Source of the DNA: Pegoplata infirma
Taxonomy: Eukaryota; Arthropoda; Insecta; Diptera; Anthomyiidae
NCBI GenBank assembly: GCA_963921195.1
Contig: OY992537.1
Location: forward strand, 1,240,001 to 1,304,000
DNA length: 64,000 nucleotides
Direction: 5' to 3'
The translations under genes and the position numbers were made by a program. The notes under the pieces were generated by a model. It was not told the DNA's origin. It saw nothing but the letters and a program-made list of their open reading frames with translations, and made no database searches. Below, in pieces: positions 46,341 to 58,293 of the stretch (position 1 is its first letter; each line of letters starts with the position of its first letter).

Positions 46341-46561
46341 ATGTTATCAATGTAAAATCTATTGCAAAGTATAAAAATTCTCAATGTCGTAAACCCATAT
46401 TCAAAATACGATATAGTCAAAATGTGTTACCGGTGGCAAATAGCTCCCCTATGCAATCCCAGTCTGTCTACCTATAAATCCAATTGTAAGTACCTCATAT
46501 CTTATTGCATTTGGCAGAGTTTTCGAGATATCGTCCTTTTAAACATAATAGTATATACATT

Positions 46562-46915
46562 AGGGTGGCATGTTTAATTATTTTTTTTTTATTTTCGTCC
46601 AAAAAAAAGAACAATTGTAATTCGAAAATTCCAATTGTAAATCGAAAAAGATCCAGGGAAATTCAGTTGATATTCTTCGAATTACAATTTGAATCTTCGT
46701 ATTGAAATTGATTACAATTGATCTTTTTCGAATTACAATAGATATTTTTCAAATTACAATTGATCTTTTTCGAATTACATTTTATCTTCTTCGAATTACA
46801 ATTGATATTTTTCGAATTACAAATATAATTTTCAAATTAGAAGTAGAATCTTCAAATTACAAATGTAATTTTTGAATTACAAATGGAATCTTCGAATTGG
46901 AATTGATATAGGTCC
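46562..46915. repeat. TAGGGTGGCATG end followed by an AATTACAATTGATC word array
   Basis: A TAGGGTGG-type end at 46562 leads into about 14 units of roughly 21-25 bp built on CGAATTACAATTGATCTTTTT (46595-46910). No matching right end was found, so the element is either one-ended or broken. Confidence 0.6.
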
Positions 46916-47762
46916 ACTGCGGAAAAAAAATATTATTTTTAAAACATACCAACATTTTCAATGTCTCTGTCTAAATTTAAAAGTAACTCCTCAAAAGTAA
47001 ACGAACACCGCCTTAATGAAAATCATACCAGAACACCTTCGTATTGAAATCCTTAATACAGAAAACACTTTCTAAATATTGAAACACTACAAGATGTTTG
47101 TAGACAACAGAAACAACTTAAACTATGACAATATTAACAAAAACTTAAGACAAATGCAATTGTAGGCTTATGGGTGTCAACCGAAATATTTTTGAGACAG
47201 ACTTAAAAACCGGGTTCACGACAGCAACACAGAGGTGAACAGAAAATTTTGTGTATTGGCCTATATTTTTTTGGCAATTTTATCTTACAAGGAAGGTATC
47301 CCATTTCTTATATATTTTCTGTTTTTTTCACTTTGAGCCAATACCCAGGGGATGTCAGCTACTAATGCAATGCATTGTGTTGATACTACTATTAGGAAAT
47401 AGGTTACGGAGGAGAAGGAAAGAGGGAGCAGAGTTTGTGGTCATTTAATTTGAATTTTTTCTAATTGTAGCCGACCGAAAAGACTTCTGCCGGGAGTTTA
47501 TTCCACATACACTTCTACCGAGATACGAATTTTCTTTGTAATGCGATGTGCAAGACAGACAGATTACAAAACAAATTTCAATCACGAATAATCAATTTTA
47601 TAATTTAACTCCTCCACGAAAACTGTTATACCAATCACTTAATTAAAAGTTAAATAATTAAATATTTTTTCAAATATTTTTCGATTTTGATCACAAATTT
47701 TATAATTTTTTTTATTTCATTGATTGTTTATGACAAAACTTTCCATTATGACGATTGAATTG
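46916..47762. other. Unassigned, moderately AT-rich
   Basis: A less AT-rich patch at 47330-47440 and another near 47467-47530 show no supported splice sites or known domains. No repeat ends. Confidence 0.35.
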
Positions 47763-48120
47763 TAAGTTTATCTTCCGTCCGTCCGTCCGTCCGTCCGTCC
47801 GTCCGTCCGTCTGTGGAAGACACGATACAGTCCAAAATAATAGCGATAGACTCCTGAAACTTGGTATATATATGTCTTATGTTCATAGGCTGGTTAAGTT
47901 CGGAGATGGGCAAAATCGGACCAGGGGAGAAAAAGTTCCCCCTTGACGAACTAAACCAACCTCTGAAAAATATCATATTTTTACATTATTTTTTTTGTTT
48001 TTGTTTAACAAATCCAACATTTTTATGCTACAAGAAGTTCAAGGTCCTGCATTTGGACCCACAGAATTAGAAAATATCATTTTACGGTCCGCCCCGCCCC
48101 CTTTATGGGCGTGGAATAAT
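47763..48120 (-). mobile_element. mini-me/DINE-1-like fragment, subfamily B, minus strand
   Basis: A (GTCC)n tract (47775-47811), then gaagacacgatacagtccaa, ggttaagttcggagatgggc, and further leader to gggcgtggaataa at about 48119. Core and tail would lie left of 47763 and are missing. Matches 2281-2725 and 17300-17745. Confidence 0.75.
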
Positions 48121-49074
48121 TTTTTTTTTTATATAATGATAAATTTGTATTTCTTTAGTGCAAAAAGCATAAGAAATATTTTTGTTAACACTTATTCGAG
48201 AGGAATTGTGCCCCCCAATTACCACTACCGAATTACCCAAATTATTTACAGCGATAGAAAAATCTGCTATGTCTAGACATTGTAGTTCGTCAGGAAAAGA
48301 AAACAACCCAACAAGTTTGGAAAGTGTAAATTTTGAGCAAAACAATCATTGAATCAATTAAATTTTTTTGAGCAATAAATAGATTTAATTTAAAATTTTT
48401 AGCCAATAAAGGGAGGAAATTGAAGGAAGGAAAACGGTATTTTTTTCATCCCAACAGAAATTTTCCTAAATTGGAAAGAGCTTTTTGGAAAGCAGTCCTG
48501 AAACAAGGAGAGGATGACTTTTGTGGGTGATGTCACAATTTAGAGCAGTAGTTAGTAGCACAGAAAAATCACTAGTTCGGTGCGAAAAGAAGAAAAATTG
48601 GTGCAAAATTTTTTTTTTTGCAAAAATCCTCTCTGAAAATGACAAATTCAAAATCAGAAAACATAAAAGTTTTTATAAAAAATTCCAAAAAAATAAATAA
48701 AAAAATCAGTTGAAATTTGAATCTTTTATAGAATTTTACCAATATTGTATAACCTTAAAAATAGTCTTTATAAATATTGACGCAACTTACAGTTAACTCG
48801 CATAACTGCCGCAAAACTGACTCCTTAACTTAAATTTGTAAATAAATGCATTTTGTAGTGCAGTTAAAGTCGCATACACACATACATGGGATTGGTAACT
48901 GATAGTTTTGTTGGAGCATCAAGTACCCACTTTCTACGTTTCACATAAATCCTTTTGGGAGTCATTTATATCATGTCATGTTTTTTTTTTTTTTTTGTTT
49001 CAAAGTGTTCTACATACATACGTATACATACGTATACATGTATTTGAATGCATGTATGATAACTGTTTTGCTGT
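48121..49074. other. AT-rich stretch, nothing firm
   Basis: A CCCAACAGAAATTTTCC-like end at about 48450 recalls the CCCAGCAAAA family. No partner end or exon is supported. Confidence 0.35.
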
Positions 49075-49082
49075 GTATGAGC

Positions 49083-49712
49083 CATAGATGGGACTAATTA
49101 ATTAATGGGACCAATTAATTGATGGTTTAATTACCATTTAATTGATGTCAATGGTAATGAAATCTTTTTCATTACAATTGGGTGTATCAATTGCACCAAT
49201 TAAATTACTACTCATTTTAATTACTAATGAAAATTAAAAAAAAAAATAATTACCATTGGTATGGCATCAATAAAAAAAATAATTACCATTAGTATAAGTC
49301 GTCACAATATTGTCGAAATCGTGAATATTTGAAAATATCTGTTGTTTTTTGTTATTTTGTATTTCAATTTTTCACATTTTATGAACCAAACGCACGTTTG
49401 CCTTTTGTATAACACAATATTTGAAGTTTTTTATTTGCGTTTAGATTTTTGTCTTTATTCATATTAAAAAAAAACATGCTTTGATGTTTAAATTTATAAC
49501 TTTTCAAAAAGACAAAAATGTGTAAACTAATGGATTTGAAACCAATTATAATTGGTGTTTTTCAACAATTGGTGCATTTCATTACAATTGGTAATTATTT
49601 TTTCAATTAAAAAAATTTAATTACCATTAAATGGTAATGAAATTTTTTTCATTACATTGATATCAACCAATGGTAATTAAATTTCAATGGTAATGAAAAA
49701 TTTCCATCTATG
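49083..49712. mobile_element. hAT-like element made of TTACCATT/AATTGG words, exact 8-bp TSD
   Basis: The ends are CATAGATGGGA and TTCCATCTATG. GTATGAGC is duplicated exactly at 49075-49082 and 49713-49720. AATTACCATTTAATTG and related words fill 49095-49290 and 49545-49700, and the middle is AT-rich. CATAGATGG starts fit hAT. Confidence 0.9.
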
Positions 49713-49720
49713 GTATGAGC

Positions 49721-50405
49721 AATACATATAAAAAAGTATCTTATTCTTTATGGCATTTTTTCCGTTTTGGCCGGATATCATCTATATGTATGTATGTGTT
49801 AATGTACGGGTGCAAATTCGTACTGTGAATATCAAACTCTTAACAAACGACTAACTAACCAACCAACAGACCTACCAAAACTCAGCTCACTTGGGAAATA
49901 AGTGGAAAATGTGCAAGTGAAAATACCCCAAAGACCTTAAACAACTAACATGCCAACAAGTGAAGGTAGTGACAATGATGGTTGCAGTAGCACAATTTAA
50001 GTTTAAACAAATAGATAAATAAAACTTCACTGGGCCCTCTTTAATGTTTAAAACACTTTCAGTAAAAATTTAACACACCTCCATATCCCAGCAAAATTTT
50101 CTGTTCCAAATAATCGGTTCCAGAACGCATCATATTACCCTGCAACCGATTCTACTTCATGTTCCAGAATTTTGAAATTGTCCCAAAAGCAATCGTCTTT
50201 TAGACCAAGTAGTTTTTTTGAAAAATAATTTTACATAGAAAATTTTTTTTTGATTACCGTACGTGGCCATCGTTTGGCAGGTATTACGACATGAAATTCG
50301 AAAATAAATCAGTAGACTATTGTACAAAGCGTAAAAAGTACCACACTTTAAATGTGAAACAGTCATTTGTTGTAATTGAAATGAAAAAATTTCTATTGAC
50401 ATTCG
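49721..50405. other. AT-rich stretch, possible broken CCCAGCAAAA end
   Basis: A CCCAGCAAAATTTTCTG start at about 50096 is followed by CGGTTCCAGAAC-like words, but no right end was found. No gene is supported, although a short ATG-led frame occurs near 49950. Confidence 0.35.
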
Positions 50406-50475
50406 GATGGCACGACTAATGACTTTTTCGAATTTCGTCGATTGCCTGACAATTTAAACTTAAGTGTTAAAACCA

Positions 50476-50700
50476 AGGATGGGTACCAATTCGATAAAAG
50501 TATTGGTATTGGTATTGGTTTTTAAAATTATATTAGTATTGGTATAGGTATTGGTTTTCATTTTTTGTTGAATTGGTATAGGTTTCGGTATTGGTTTTGA
50601 ATTATTTAGGTATTGGGTATTGGTATTGGTTTTAGCCTCGAATCGGTATCGGTTTTTAATAAGTATTGGTATTTATCTTATATCGGTTTTGGAATTTGTA
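50476..50700. repeat. GGTATTGGTATTGG word array
   Basis: Starts near CAAGGATGGGTACC and runs as TATTGGTATTGGT units, fading near 50690. It looks like one half of an element of the GGTAACGG/GGTATCGG type. The other end is missing. Immediately upstream (50406-50450) gatggcacgactaatgactt resembles the TAGGGAGGTACG end at 41395. Confidence 0.6.
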
Positions 50701-50884
50701 TGCAAAAGGTTTTGTCGTTAATATTAATTAATTTAACGTACTTAGTCCTTCTGTCCGCCACACAGTGGAGAAAAATATACGTTTATGTGCAATTTTTAAC
50801 CGAGTTTAGTTTTGATTTTAAGCCATCGATCGGACATGGTGGATTTTTGAATAATGATTTATTTTTTATTTTTCTTATATTAAG

Positions 50885-51484
50885 AAGAGATGGGCTCATG
50901 AGCTGATTAGAGCGTGATTCACGTGATTCACGCGTGAGTGTGACTGAATTCAATTTTATTCACGTGATTGTGAGTGTGAGTGGAGAAAAAAATTGCGTGA
51001 GTGAGTGTGCGTGAGTAAGATTTTTGCGTGAGTGAGTGTGCGTGAGTCGATTTTTTTGCGTGAGTTTGCGTGATTTATTTTCTCTTCATATTTCCTTTCG
51101 TACAAAAAAATTTTAAAATTTGGCTTAACTTTAGATTTCATCCCGAAAAAAGCAAAAAAAAAATTGTAAAATTTCTCTGAACTTTAAATTTTGCTTAAAA
51201 TTTTAAAAGATTTTTCAAAATTTTAGTTTTTGAAATTTTTTTTTATAAATAAGAGTTTTGTGAGTGTGAGTCAACGTGAGTGTAGCGAAGCTTGTGTGAG
51301 TGCACGTGAGTGTGAGTTGTGTTAAATTTACTCACTTGATTGTGAGTGAGTGAGTGAGTGAGTGAGTGAGTGAGTGAGTGAGTGAGTGTGAGTAGAAAAA
51401 ATATGCTCGTGAGTGAGTGTGCGTGATTAAAAAATTCCTGTCTAAGCGTGAGTGAGTCAAAAATCACTCACGCGCCCATCTCTA
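50885..51484. mobile_element. hAT-like element made of GTGAGTGA/CACGTGA words
   Basis: The ends are AAGAGATGGGCTCATGAG and CTCACGCGCCCATCTCTA. The flanks ATATTAAG and ATATTAGA match at 6 of 8. GTGAGTGTGCGTGAGT and CACGTGATT words fill 50910-51070 and 51255-51475, including a pure (GTGA)n run at about 51341-51386. The middle is AT-rich. Same layout as the other word-array elements. Confidence 0.8.
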
Positions 51485-51492
51485 ATATTAGA

Positions 51493-51983
51493 CATTTTTC
51501 AGTATTTTTTCTTTAAAAAAAAATAATAGGCAAGGGTATTTGAACCCCTTATTAATGATGTAAATAGCATTTGTTATATAATTAATTTAGTTTTTATAAC
51601 CAAATTAAAATTCAAACAGCCTCAACACAAGTCCTCAAAAAATCGATAAAATCGACTTCTAAAATATATTTTTAATAGTCGACTTTATATTTAAAATTTT
51701 AAGTCGCTGGAGGGTATAAAAATTAAAAGCCTAAAATAATAAAATACAAAGTTTTCGTTTTTTCTTTAAACAATTTCTGTGCTGATGAACATTGCATTTA
51801 ATGCACATATAAATTGCGGTGGCCAAGGAGAGATATTTTTTAATTGCAGAAAGTTGAGACTTAACATTCGTTACAAAATGCGATTACACGGGTAATTGTT
51901 TTCTTATATGGGGTTCAAACTTACGACCTTAAACAAGTTGTTTATCAAAACACCAGTAATACCATATTGGCATTCATTTAAAC
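51493..51983. other. AT-rich stretch, nothing recognised
   Basis: A short ggagggtataaaaatt phrase at 51710 looks like a mini-me tail remnant. No gene. Confidence 0.35.
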
Positions 51984-52094
51984 TAGTTTAATTATGTGTC
52001 TTCCCCATACAATTTTAAGCACTTTATCTGTCAAAATAAAACGGTGGTTTATTTTGACGTTTAAATTGTATGGGGAAAACCAATAATTAAACTA
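51984..52094. repeat. 111-bp palindrome
   Basis: Outer TAGTTTAATTAT pairs with ATAATTAAACTA-like text, ccccatacaattt pairs with aaattgtatgggg, and gtcaaaataaa pairs with tttattttgac, around a loop near 52040. It could be a very short MITE. Confidence 0.7.
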
Positions 52095-53072
52095 CCCAGG
52101 CAGAAAAATACGAACGGAAGAGCGATGGCAAATTACCTTTTATGGTCGATTGTATGCTGGGAAAGCATCACAGTTTAGTACTCTCCCAGCGCCCAAAATG
52201 ATAACAACGGCAAACGGTATGCCGTTGCTATTTTAAAGCGCCTTGTGGTACAGGGTATAACGAGTTTATGCTTATGTTTGAAACTACCCGAAATAATAGT
52301 CCTAGATTAACCTTTTAGCAAAAGTACCGAAAAAAAGTGATGTATTGAACCGAAACGTGTTGTTTTCCAAAAGGAAAAACCCAGTGGCATTTCACATGTG
52401 ATGTATCCGGAGTTTAAGACACTTCCTCACAAAAGAACGTGTTTTTATATAAAAGGTGTCAAGTTTGTGATATAGGAATTGTGTCTAAGTGACATATCAC
52501 GAGAGCTTTCAAGGACCAATAACTAATACTGCAGGGAAATGAAAAATATTCCAATTGTTATGAAAATTAATAAATTTTAATTACAAATTATACTTTGAAC
52601 GGATTTAAATAGAAAACATTGGCAAAGCGCTTGCAAAGCACTTTTTTCGTACTACCTTATACACAAAAAATAAAGTGATTGTCGAGACTTTTTTTGTGGA
52701 ACGGTTGGCAGTTTCTGCTTGGGTACTTAAAAATGCGTGCGAACATCGTTTTGCAGAATAAAAACGTAATGGATACAGAACAAAGATTTTTTTTATACAC
52801 GTAGCCCTTAAACTTTCAAAAATAGCAAGTGTGAAACGCACACTAAAATAAAATAAATTCTTATATAATATGACTGTGCCCGGCACAGTGTGCCTCTAAT
52901 AAAACAAAAAAAATAAATTTTTTGATTCTGGTGTTGTGACATAAAATTTTGTAACGACTGCTTGATTGGAATTTCCAAAAAAGGACATTAGCATTTTTTT
53001 ACAACCCAAAGAACAGTGCAGTGACACTTAATGTATATCAAATATAAACAATGTTTGCAAGAGAAAAAAATT
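52095..53072. other. Less AT-rich but unrecognised sequence
   Basis: CCCAGGCAGAAAAATACG at 52095 and GTATGCTGGG near 52157 may be the ends of a tiny CCCAG-type element. Otherwise no repeat or exon is supported. Confidence 0.35.
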
Positions 53073-53560
53073 CATCACAGAAAAGGTCTAAATTTTTTAA
53101 GATCTACTTTTATTAGGGGTCATAAAAATCAAATTTGGTTAAAAAGAAGTAAAAAAAAAATATTTTTTTTATGTTTTTATGACTTTTTAAATTCAAGTAG
53201 CTAACTCCTTTTTTTTATATGACATTGCATGCAAACGATTACTGATCGATGTAACATCTTTTGTGAACATCTTTAGCAATTCGTTAGTCAGGTAAAACCT
53301 AATATCAATTATCAATATCAAAAATTTATCACAGAAAAGGTCTAAATTTTTTAAGATCTACTTTTATTAGGGGTCATAACAATCAAATTGGGTTAAAAAT
53401 AAGGATATGGTACGTGACAAAAAAAAATTGTTTTATGTTTTTATGGCTTTTAAAATTCAAATAGCTAACTCCTTTTTGTTATGTGACATTCATGCAAACT
53501 ATTACTGATCGATGTAACATCTTTTGTGAACAGGTAAAACCCAATAATGTGATGGAAAGA
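53073..53560 (+). repeat. Tandem duplication, two units of about 255 bp
   Basis: Unit 1 starts at 53073 and unit 2 at 53328, both with ATCACAGAAAAGGTCTAAAT. They stay alignable through attactgatcgatgtaacat and ttttgtgaac to caggtaaaacc. Small indels separate them. No coding signal. Confidence 0.8.
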
Positions 53561-54329
53561 AAATGTTTGAGTTGAAAGTATGTATTGTTGACCTTTTTGT
53601 TGTTAGATTGAGGATTTTGGTTTGGCTTGAGGTCATTAAATTAAGAAAATAAATAACACTTGTTGTTTAAATTTTTAATTTGTTTTTATTAATGCCCGAT
53701 ATTTCGGTCAACTCCGTTGACCATTTTCAAGGGATCTGTTCAAAAATACACAAATATTCACATCAATAACATAAAGAATGAAACAAGTAACATAAAAAAC
53801 AATAACTACATATGGGGCATTCCATGCCAAATCACTCACTTTTAGGCCCGACCCCCTTCGATTAATTTTATTTTTGGATATGTTTTAGTACGTATTAAAT
53901 GCAACTTGCAGCCAAATTTTCAGCCTTTTATACCAAGGTGGTGTTAAGTAATCAATTTTTCAAAATGGCGATTTTTTTCCAAAAAATGAAAAAATTTAAA
54001 TTTTCAATCAATTTTGACCAGTAAAAAATATAGATATTTTAAAAAAAGTTGGACAACGTTTTGTTGGTATTTAAATGTAGTTTTAGAAAAAAAATGTGAA
54101 AAAATTATTCGAAGTAATTATCACTTATTTTTTGACGTTTAAAAATTAAAATCGACTTTTTGAAAAAGTCCGAAACCTTCGATTTTTTTGTAAAAAACTA
54201 AAAGAATTTTAACTTAAAACTCTACTATATATAAATCTTTAGCCCAACAGGAAAATTTTAACTCGATAAAAGTAATTTTTCGTAATGATACATGAAATTT
54301 GAAAAGGGTAAAAAAGGGTGAAACAAAAA
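53561..54329. other. AT-rich stretch with one MITE end
   Basis: TATGGGGCATTCCATGCC at about 53813 matches the left end of the element at 111-2065, but the following text differs and no right end was found. Confidence 0.4.
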
Positions 54330-55500
54330 TGTCTCGGAATCTGAGATTTTTTCTATTTAAAAATTTCTCAGAATCTAAGACTTTTTTAAGGAAAAATGTC
54401 TCATATTCTGAGATAATGTCTCAGAATCTGAGATTATTTCTGTTTAAAAGAACAAAGACTTTTTAATAGGAAAATTAGACCTTTTCTTAAGAAAAAAAAA
54501 ATTGTAAGAATCCGAAAAAAAAATCAGACTTTTTCGATTGGAAAAATGTCTCAGAAAAAATATTTTATATGAAAAATAAGTTAGAATCTGAGACTTTTTC
54601 TATAGAAAAAATGCCTAAGACTTCTAAAACTTTTAGGAAAATTATCCCAGAATCAAAAAAAATGTCTTTCTTGGATTCTGAGATCTAAGACTTTTTCTGT
54701 AGAAAAATGTCTGTGACTCAGAATCTGAAACTTATTGTATAGGAAAAATGTCTCTGAAGCTGAGATGTTTTCTAAGAAAAAATGTCTCAGCATTTTAAGA
54801 CTTTTTTTGTAGGAAAAACTTACTGGATTCTCAGAATTGTCAATAGGAAATACGTCTCTGAAAATGTTGGAGAGTTTAAGGCTTTTTCAAAAAAAAGTGT
54901 CTTAGAAAACTATAATTTTTCAATAGAAACATTTCTCAGAATCTAGGAAATTGGCTCAAAAAATTAAAAAAAAAAGTCCTTAATTTTTCTAATCTCAGGC
55001 ACTTAGAACGTGTTGGTGTCGTAGACTTTTTCTGTAGAAAAATAGAATAAAAAATTCAGAACCTAAGAAGTTTTCTATGGGGAAAAAGTCATTAAATCTG
55101 AGACTTTTTCTAATAAGGAATTTTTCTAATAAGTATCTAAGAATTTTCAATTTGAAAGTGTACCAGAATCCAAAAATTTGTTTATAAATGCTTTTCTGTA
55201 GCAAAATGCTAAAGAACCAAAAGTCTTGCTATTGGGATAAAACTGAAAGAATCATCGACTTCCTCTTTAAGCAAATAACTCAGAAAAATTTCAAAATCAG
55301 AATTTTTTTTGAATAAACATGTCTGAAATCTGATAAATGTATTTTCTAATGGAAAAATATTTTAGAATTTGGGTCTTTTGCTGTCAGAAAATGCTTTAGA
55401 ACCTGAGAATTTCTTGAGGATACATTTTTCGAAATATCAATTATTTTCTTAAGTTCTTAAATCTTGCCTTTAGGAACAAATTTTTAAAATTTGGAAATGT
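54330..55500. repeat. Degenerate minisatellite, CTCAGAATCTGAGAC-TTTTTCTATAGAAAAA unit
   Basis: About 30 units of 30-45 bp. Each joins a self-complementary TCTCAGAATCTGAGA-like half to a self-complementary TTTTTCTATAGAAAAA-like half. The units are most regular at 54330-54800 and decay rightwards. Same repeat as 10640-11210. Confidence 0.75.
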
Positions 55501-55549
55501 TTCTATAGAAAAAATCAAAATAAAGAAGATGTAAACACTAAAAACATTA

Positions 55550-55589
55550 CCTAATGATTCAAATCCAACCTGAGGTTGGAATCATTAGG
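55550..55589. repeat. 40-bp hairpin
   Basis: CCTAATGATTCAAATCCAACC pairs with GGTTGGAATCATTAGG around a short TGA loop, with a small bulge. It is followed by a lone GCCACCCTAA end at about 55675-55684. Confidence 0.8.
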
Positions 55590-55879
55590 AGCACGGGTTA
55601 AAATTGTCAGATTGGACAAAAAATTTAAACATAGAGTTTTTAGCCCAAAAACTCGAAAAAAGCCATAATTCTTGCCACCCTAATGTATGATGCATGAACA
55701 AAATAATGACCAACTATATAAAACCTTACCATCTACTCTTGTATATTTTTGAATAGTAGTACACTTTAGACAACATCCTTTCTTTTATGAATTAACTTAA
55801 TGTTTGCATGTGGATTCGAATACTTATGTATTTGAGTTGTGGGTGTAGAGTGTTTGCATTATGTTGTGAATATTTATTT

Positions 55880-55986
55880 ACTAATCATATACTTGTTTAC
55901 CATAACCGAAAACTAGTAACAGTGACCATTGTCTCATTCTAGCGAAACATACCCAGGCCTCTGGTGGAAATCGAAATAACGACCCA
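55880..55986 (-). mobile_element. tRNA-derived SINE, truncated copy
   Basis: Matches the SINE at 56982-57166 over gcgaaacatacccaggcctc, taaccgaaaactagtaacag and the box-B region. Box B is damaged (ggaaatcgaaataa on the plus strand) and the tRNA-like head beyond it is missing. Confidence 0.7.
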
Positions 55987-56674
55987 TACACATACAAGTC
56001 AGCAATCAATTTTCATGTATTCTGAAGAATTATGTGGGTTTCGGGAGGGCGGTTTGTATGAAACACCATTTATATAAACCAGACATGAGCTCAAATGTAT
56101 TCCCTTCTTCGCTTACACCAAATCATTCGCTTCAGAGTACACTATTTTTAGAGTACAGTGTTTGCGAATGAGAATGTTTACTATGATGCTAAACAACAAA
56201 TTAAAAAATTTGCTGTGCTTGTTTAAACGAACACGAAAAATGTCGTGTTTGAACGATTAGAATGAAACAAACGTTCGTTTTTAGAATAACAAACATAGTA
56301 GAGATTATAAAAATAACACCGTGTTATAGAATATTTTTAACATACACTGATCGCTTAGAATGTTTTTGTAAAAAAATGTTTAAAAAAAATTGTTGGCAAA
56401 CTTATTATAAATATGGGGGTAGTAAAAAAAAAACGTTGTGATGAAAAAGTAAATTATGCATTGTGAAAAAATGTATTAGGATGTATGTATGTATAAGAAA
56501 AATATGCAAAATAATGCTGTTAGTTTTTTGTTTGTCTTTTTACACTTGCTCGTACACGCACACGCACAATCTTATTGTGTCGTTGAAACAAATCATAAAC
56601 ATTGTGTTTTTTTTTTTTTTTTTAACTAAAAGTATTCCCAACAACAATAAGTACCGCTTTAAAGTTTTTTACAT

Positions 56675-57647
56675 TAGGGTGGAGCTAATTAGATCTATTT
56701 CGAAAACGTCGGGTCGGTAAAGTTGCCTTTTAGGGTTGACATTAACACATTAAAATATTGATCCTGTGAGACAATGGCCTTGGCTTCAAAATCGGAGAGT
56801 TCTGAACAAAGTAAAAAAATATATTTTTTTTCTTAAATTATTTAATTTTCGGACATTACTTAAAAAGTGTTTTTATGGTAATTTTTTTTTTGTCTGTAAA
56901 AATTTGTTTTTGTCTGTAAATTTTTTTTCTTGTTTTGCAAAAAATTATTTTATTATTTCTTGTTTTGCAAAAAATATTTTTTTTTTTTATTTTATTAAGA
57001 ATTACCATATAATTACATATCATATACTAATTTTACCTAACCGAGAACTGGTAACAATGACCTTCGTCTCGTTGTAGCGAAACAGACCAAGGCCTCTGGT
57101 GGGAATCGAACCCACGACCCCCAGACTCATAGGCTAGCACGCTACCAACTAGCCTACTGGGGCGCCTTGCAAAAAATATTTTTAATTCGTTTTTTGCTGA
57201 AAATATAACGTCATGTTGACTCAGTTTTGAGAATATGTTTATTTTTATTTGTCGTTTTGTTTAATTTGGCCTTTAATGCAATTTGAAATTAATTTTAAGA
57301 AAATAAGTTGTTTTTAAAGAACATTTTTTAAATTTCTTTACAGAAAAAAAAAATGTTTACCATAAAAACACATTTCAGTAATGTCCGAATATAAACTAAA
57401 GGCTGGGTTAGCTACCCGTAACTGTCCCCCTACGTAGCGTAGTGATCAAAATCAAATAGAAAATCACAGTCTGCAAAGAAGAATAATTGCACTCATTTGT
57501 TCTTATATAACGAAAATCTCTCTACGCTAGTTTACGGTTGAGGGTGCATAATATTTTATTAGCCTAAATATTTAAAAAAAAAAATTAAACAATTTTTTTT
57601 CACCGACGTTTTCGAAATTCGAAAAAAGCATAATTTGCTTCACCCTA
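56675..57647. mobile_element. TAGGGTGGAGC palindromic element, middle shell
   Basis: The ends are TAGGGTGGAGCTAATT and AATTTGCTTCACCCTA. The arms pair through ttcgaaaacgtcgg/ccgacgttttcgaa and ggacattacttaaaaagtg/cacatttcagtaatgtcc. The flanks TTTTACAT and ATGCACAT match at 5 of 8, so the duplication is only suggestive. A SINE interrupts the centre. Confidence 0.7.
56982..57166 (-). mobile_element. tRNA-derived SINE with 17-bp TSD, inner shell
   Basis: On the minus strand the element starts GGCGCCCCAGTAGGCTAGTT, has an A-box-like TAGGCTAGTTGG, and a perfect B box GGTTCGATTCC (57112-57102) inside a TΨC-type stem GTGGG/CCCAC. About 85 bp of non-tRNA body follow, then an A/T-rich tail. TTGCAAAAAATATTTTT is duplicated exactly at 56965-56981 and 57167-57183. 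The acceptor and anticodon stems do not fold properly (5 of 7 and about 3 of 5 pairs), so this is a SINE and not a tRNA gene. RNA polymerase III would read it and a LINE would mobilise it. Confidence 0.9.
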
Positions 57648-58293
57648 ATGCACATACAAAAAAATAGACAAACTTTCGGTATTAGCAGAACAGTTGAAAA
57701 TTTTGTAAAAAAAAATGTATTTGGTCACACACTACATATTTCATCATTATAGGTACTAACATTTTCTGCCATAAAGCAAAACATTTTTTTTCCCACAATG
57801 AACATTATTTTTCGAAATAGAAAAAGAATTTTTCAATCCACACTAATATTTATTTTTATGTATTAAAATTTTTTTTATCCACTCTTATTTATAAATTAAT
57901 TTTCCCCATACTTATTTTTTATTTACCTCTTCATTTATGCTACATAACAAAATGTTTATTTTAATTCGCACTTGCATACATACATATATTTTTTTTATAA
58001 AAGAATTCCCCCAAATAGCCAAACAATATTTTTTTTTTATAAAAATCATTCTATTTACACGCTTCAGAATACAGTATTTTCAAATCATTGGCTGTCTATG
58101 TACTCCCTAATTGTTTCATTCGTGTTACGAATGTCGTTACACTAGTGTGTGTAGCTTTCTCTTGCACTGTGAGCATAGAATGAAAAACTCATTCGTGTTG
58201 AACGATAAGAATAGAATATTGTCCACATTCTAAATTTTTTAGAATGTCTCTAAACGCATTTTAACACCATCCGTGCACATGTCTGATATAAAC

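Larger units (their letters stand above)
56080..58285. mobile_element. hAT-like element, CAGACATG ends, exact 8-bp TSD, outer shell of a nest
   Basis: The ends are CAGACATGAGC and GCACATGTCTG. ATATAAAC is duplicated exactly at 56072-56079 and 58286-58293. GAATGA/TCATTC and AACGAACGTT-like words occur near both ends (56120-56290 and 58060-58260). A TAGGGTGGAGC palindrome (56675-57647) lies inside it. Confidence 0.85.

Noticed and set aside
49950..49999. First coding exon starting ATGCCAACAAGTGAAG before gtagtg
   Set aside because: Only five codons, an upstream ATG with a stop, and no supporting context.
51243..51467. THSLTHS-type repeat protein
   Set aside because: A reading of the GTGAGTGA words.
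57080..57166. tRNA gene on the minus strand
   Set aside because: The B box and TΨC stem are good, but acceptor and anticodon stems mispair, a SINE body follows, and a 17-bp TSD flanks the unit.
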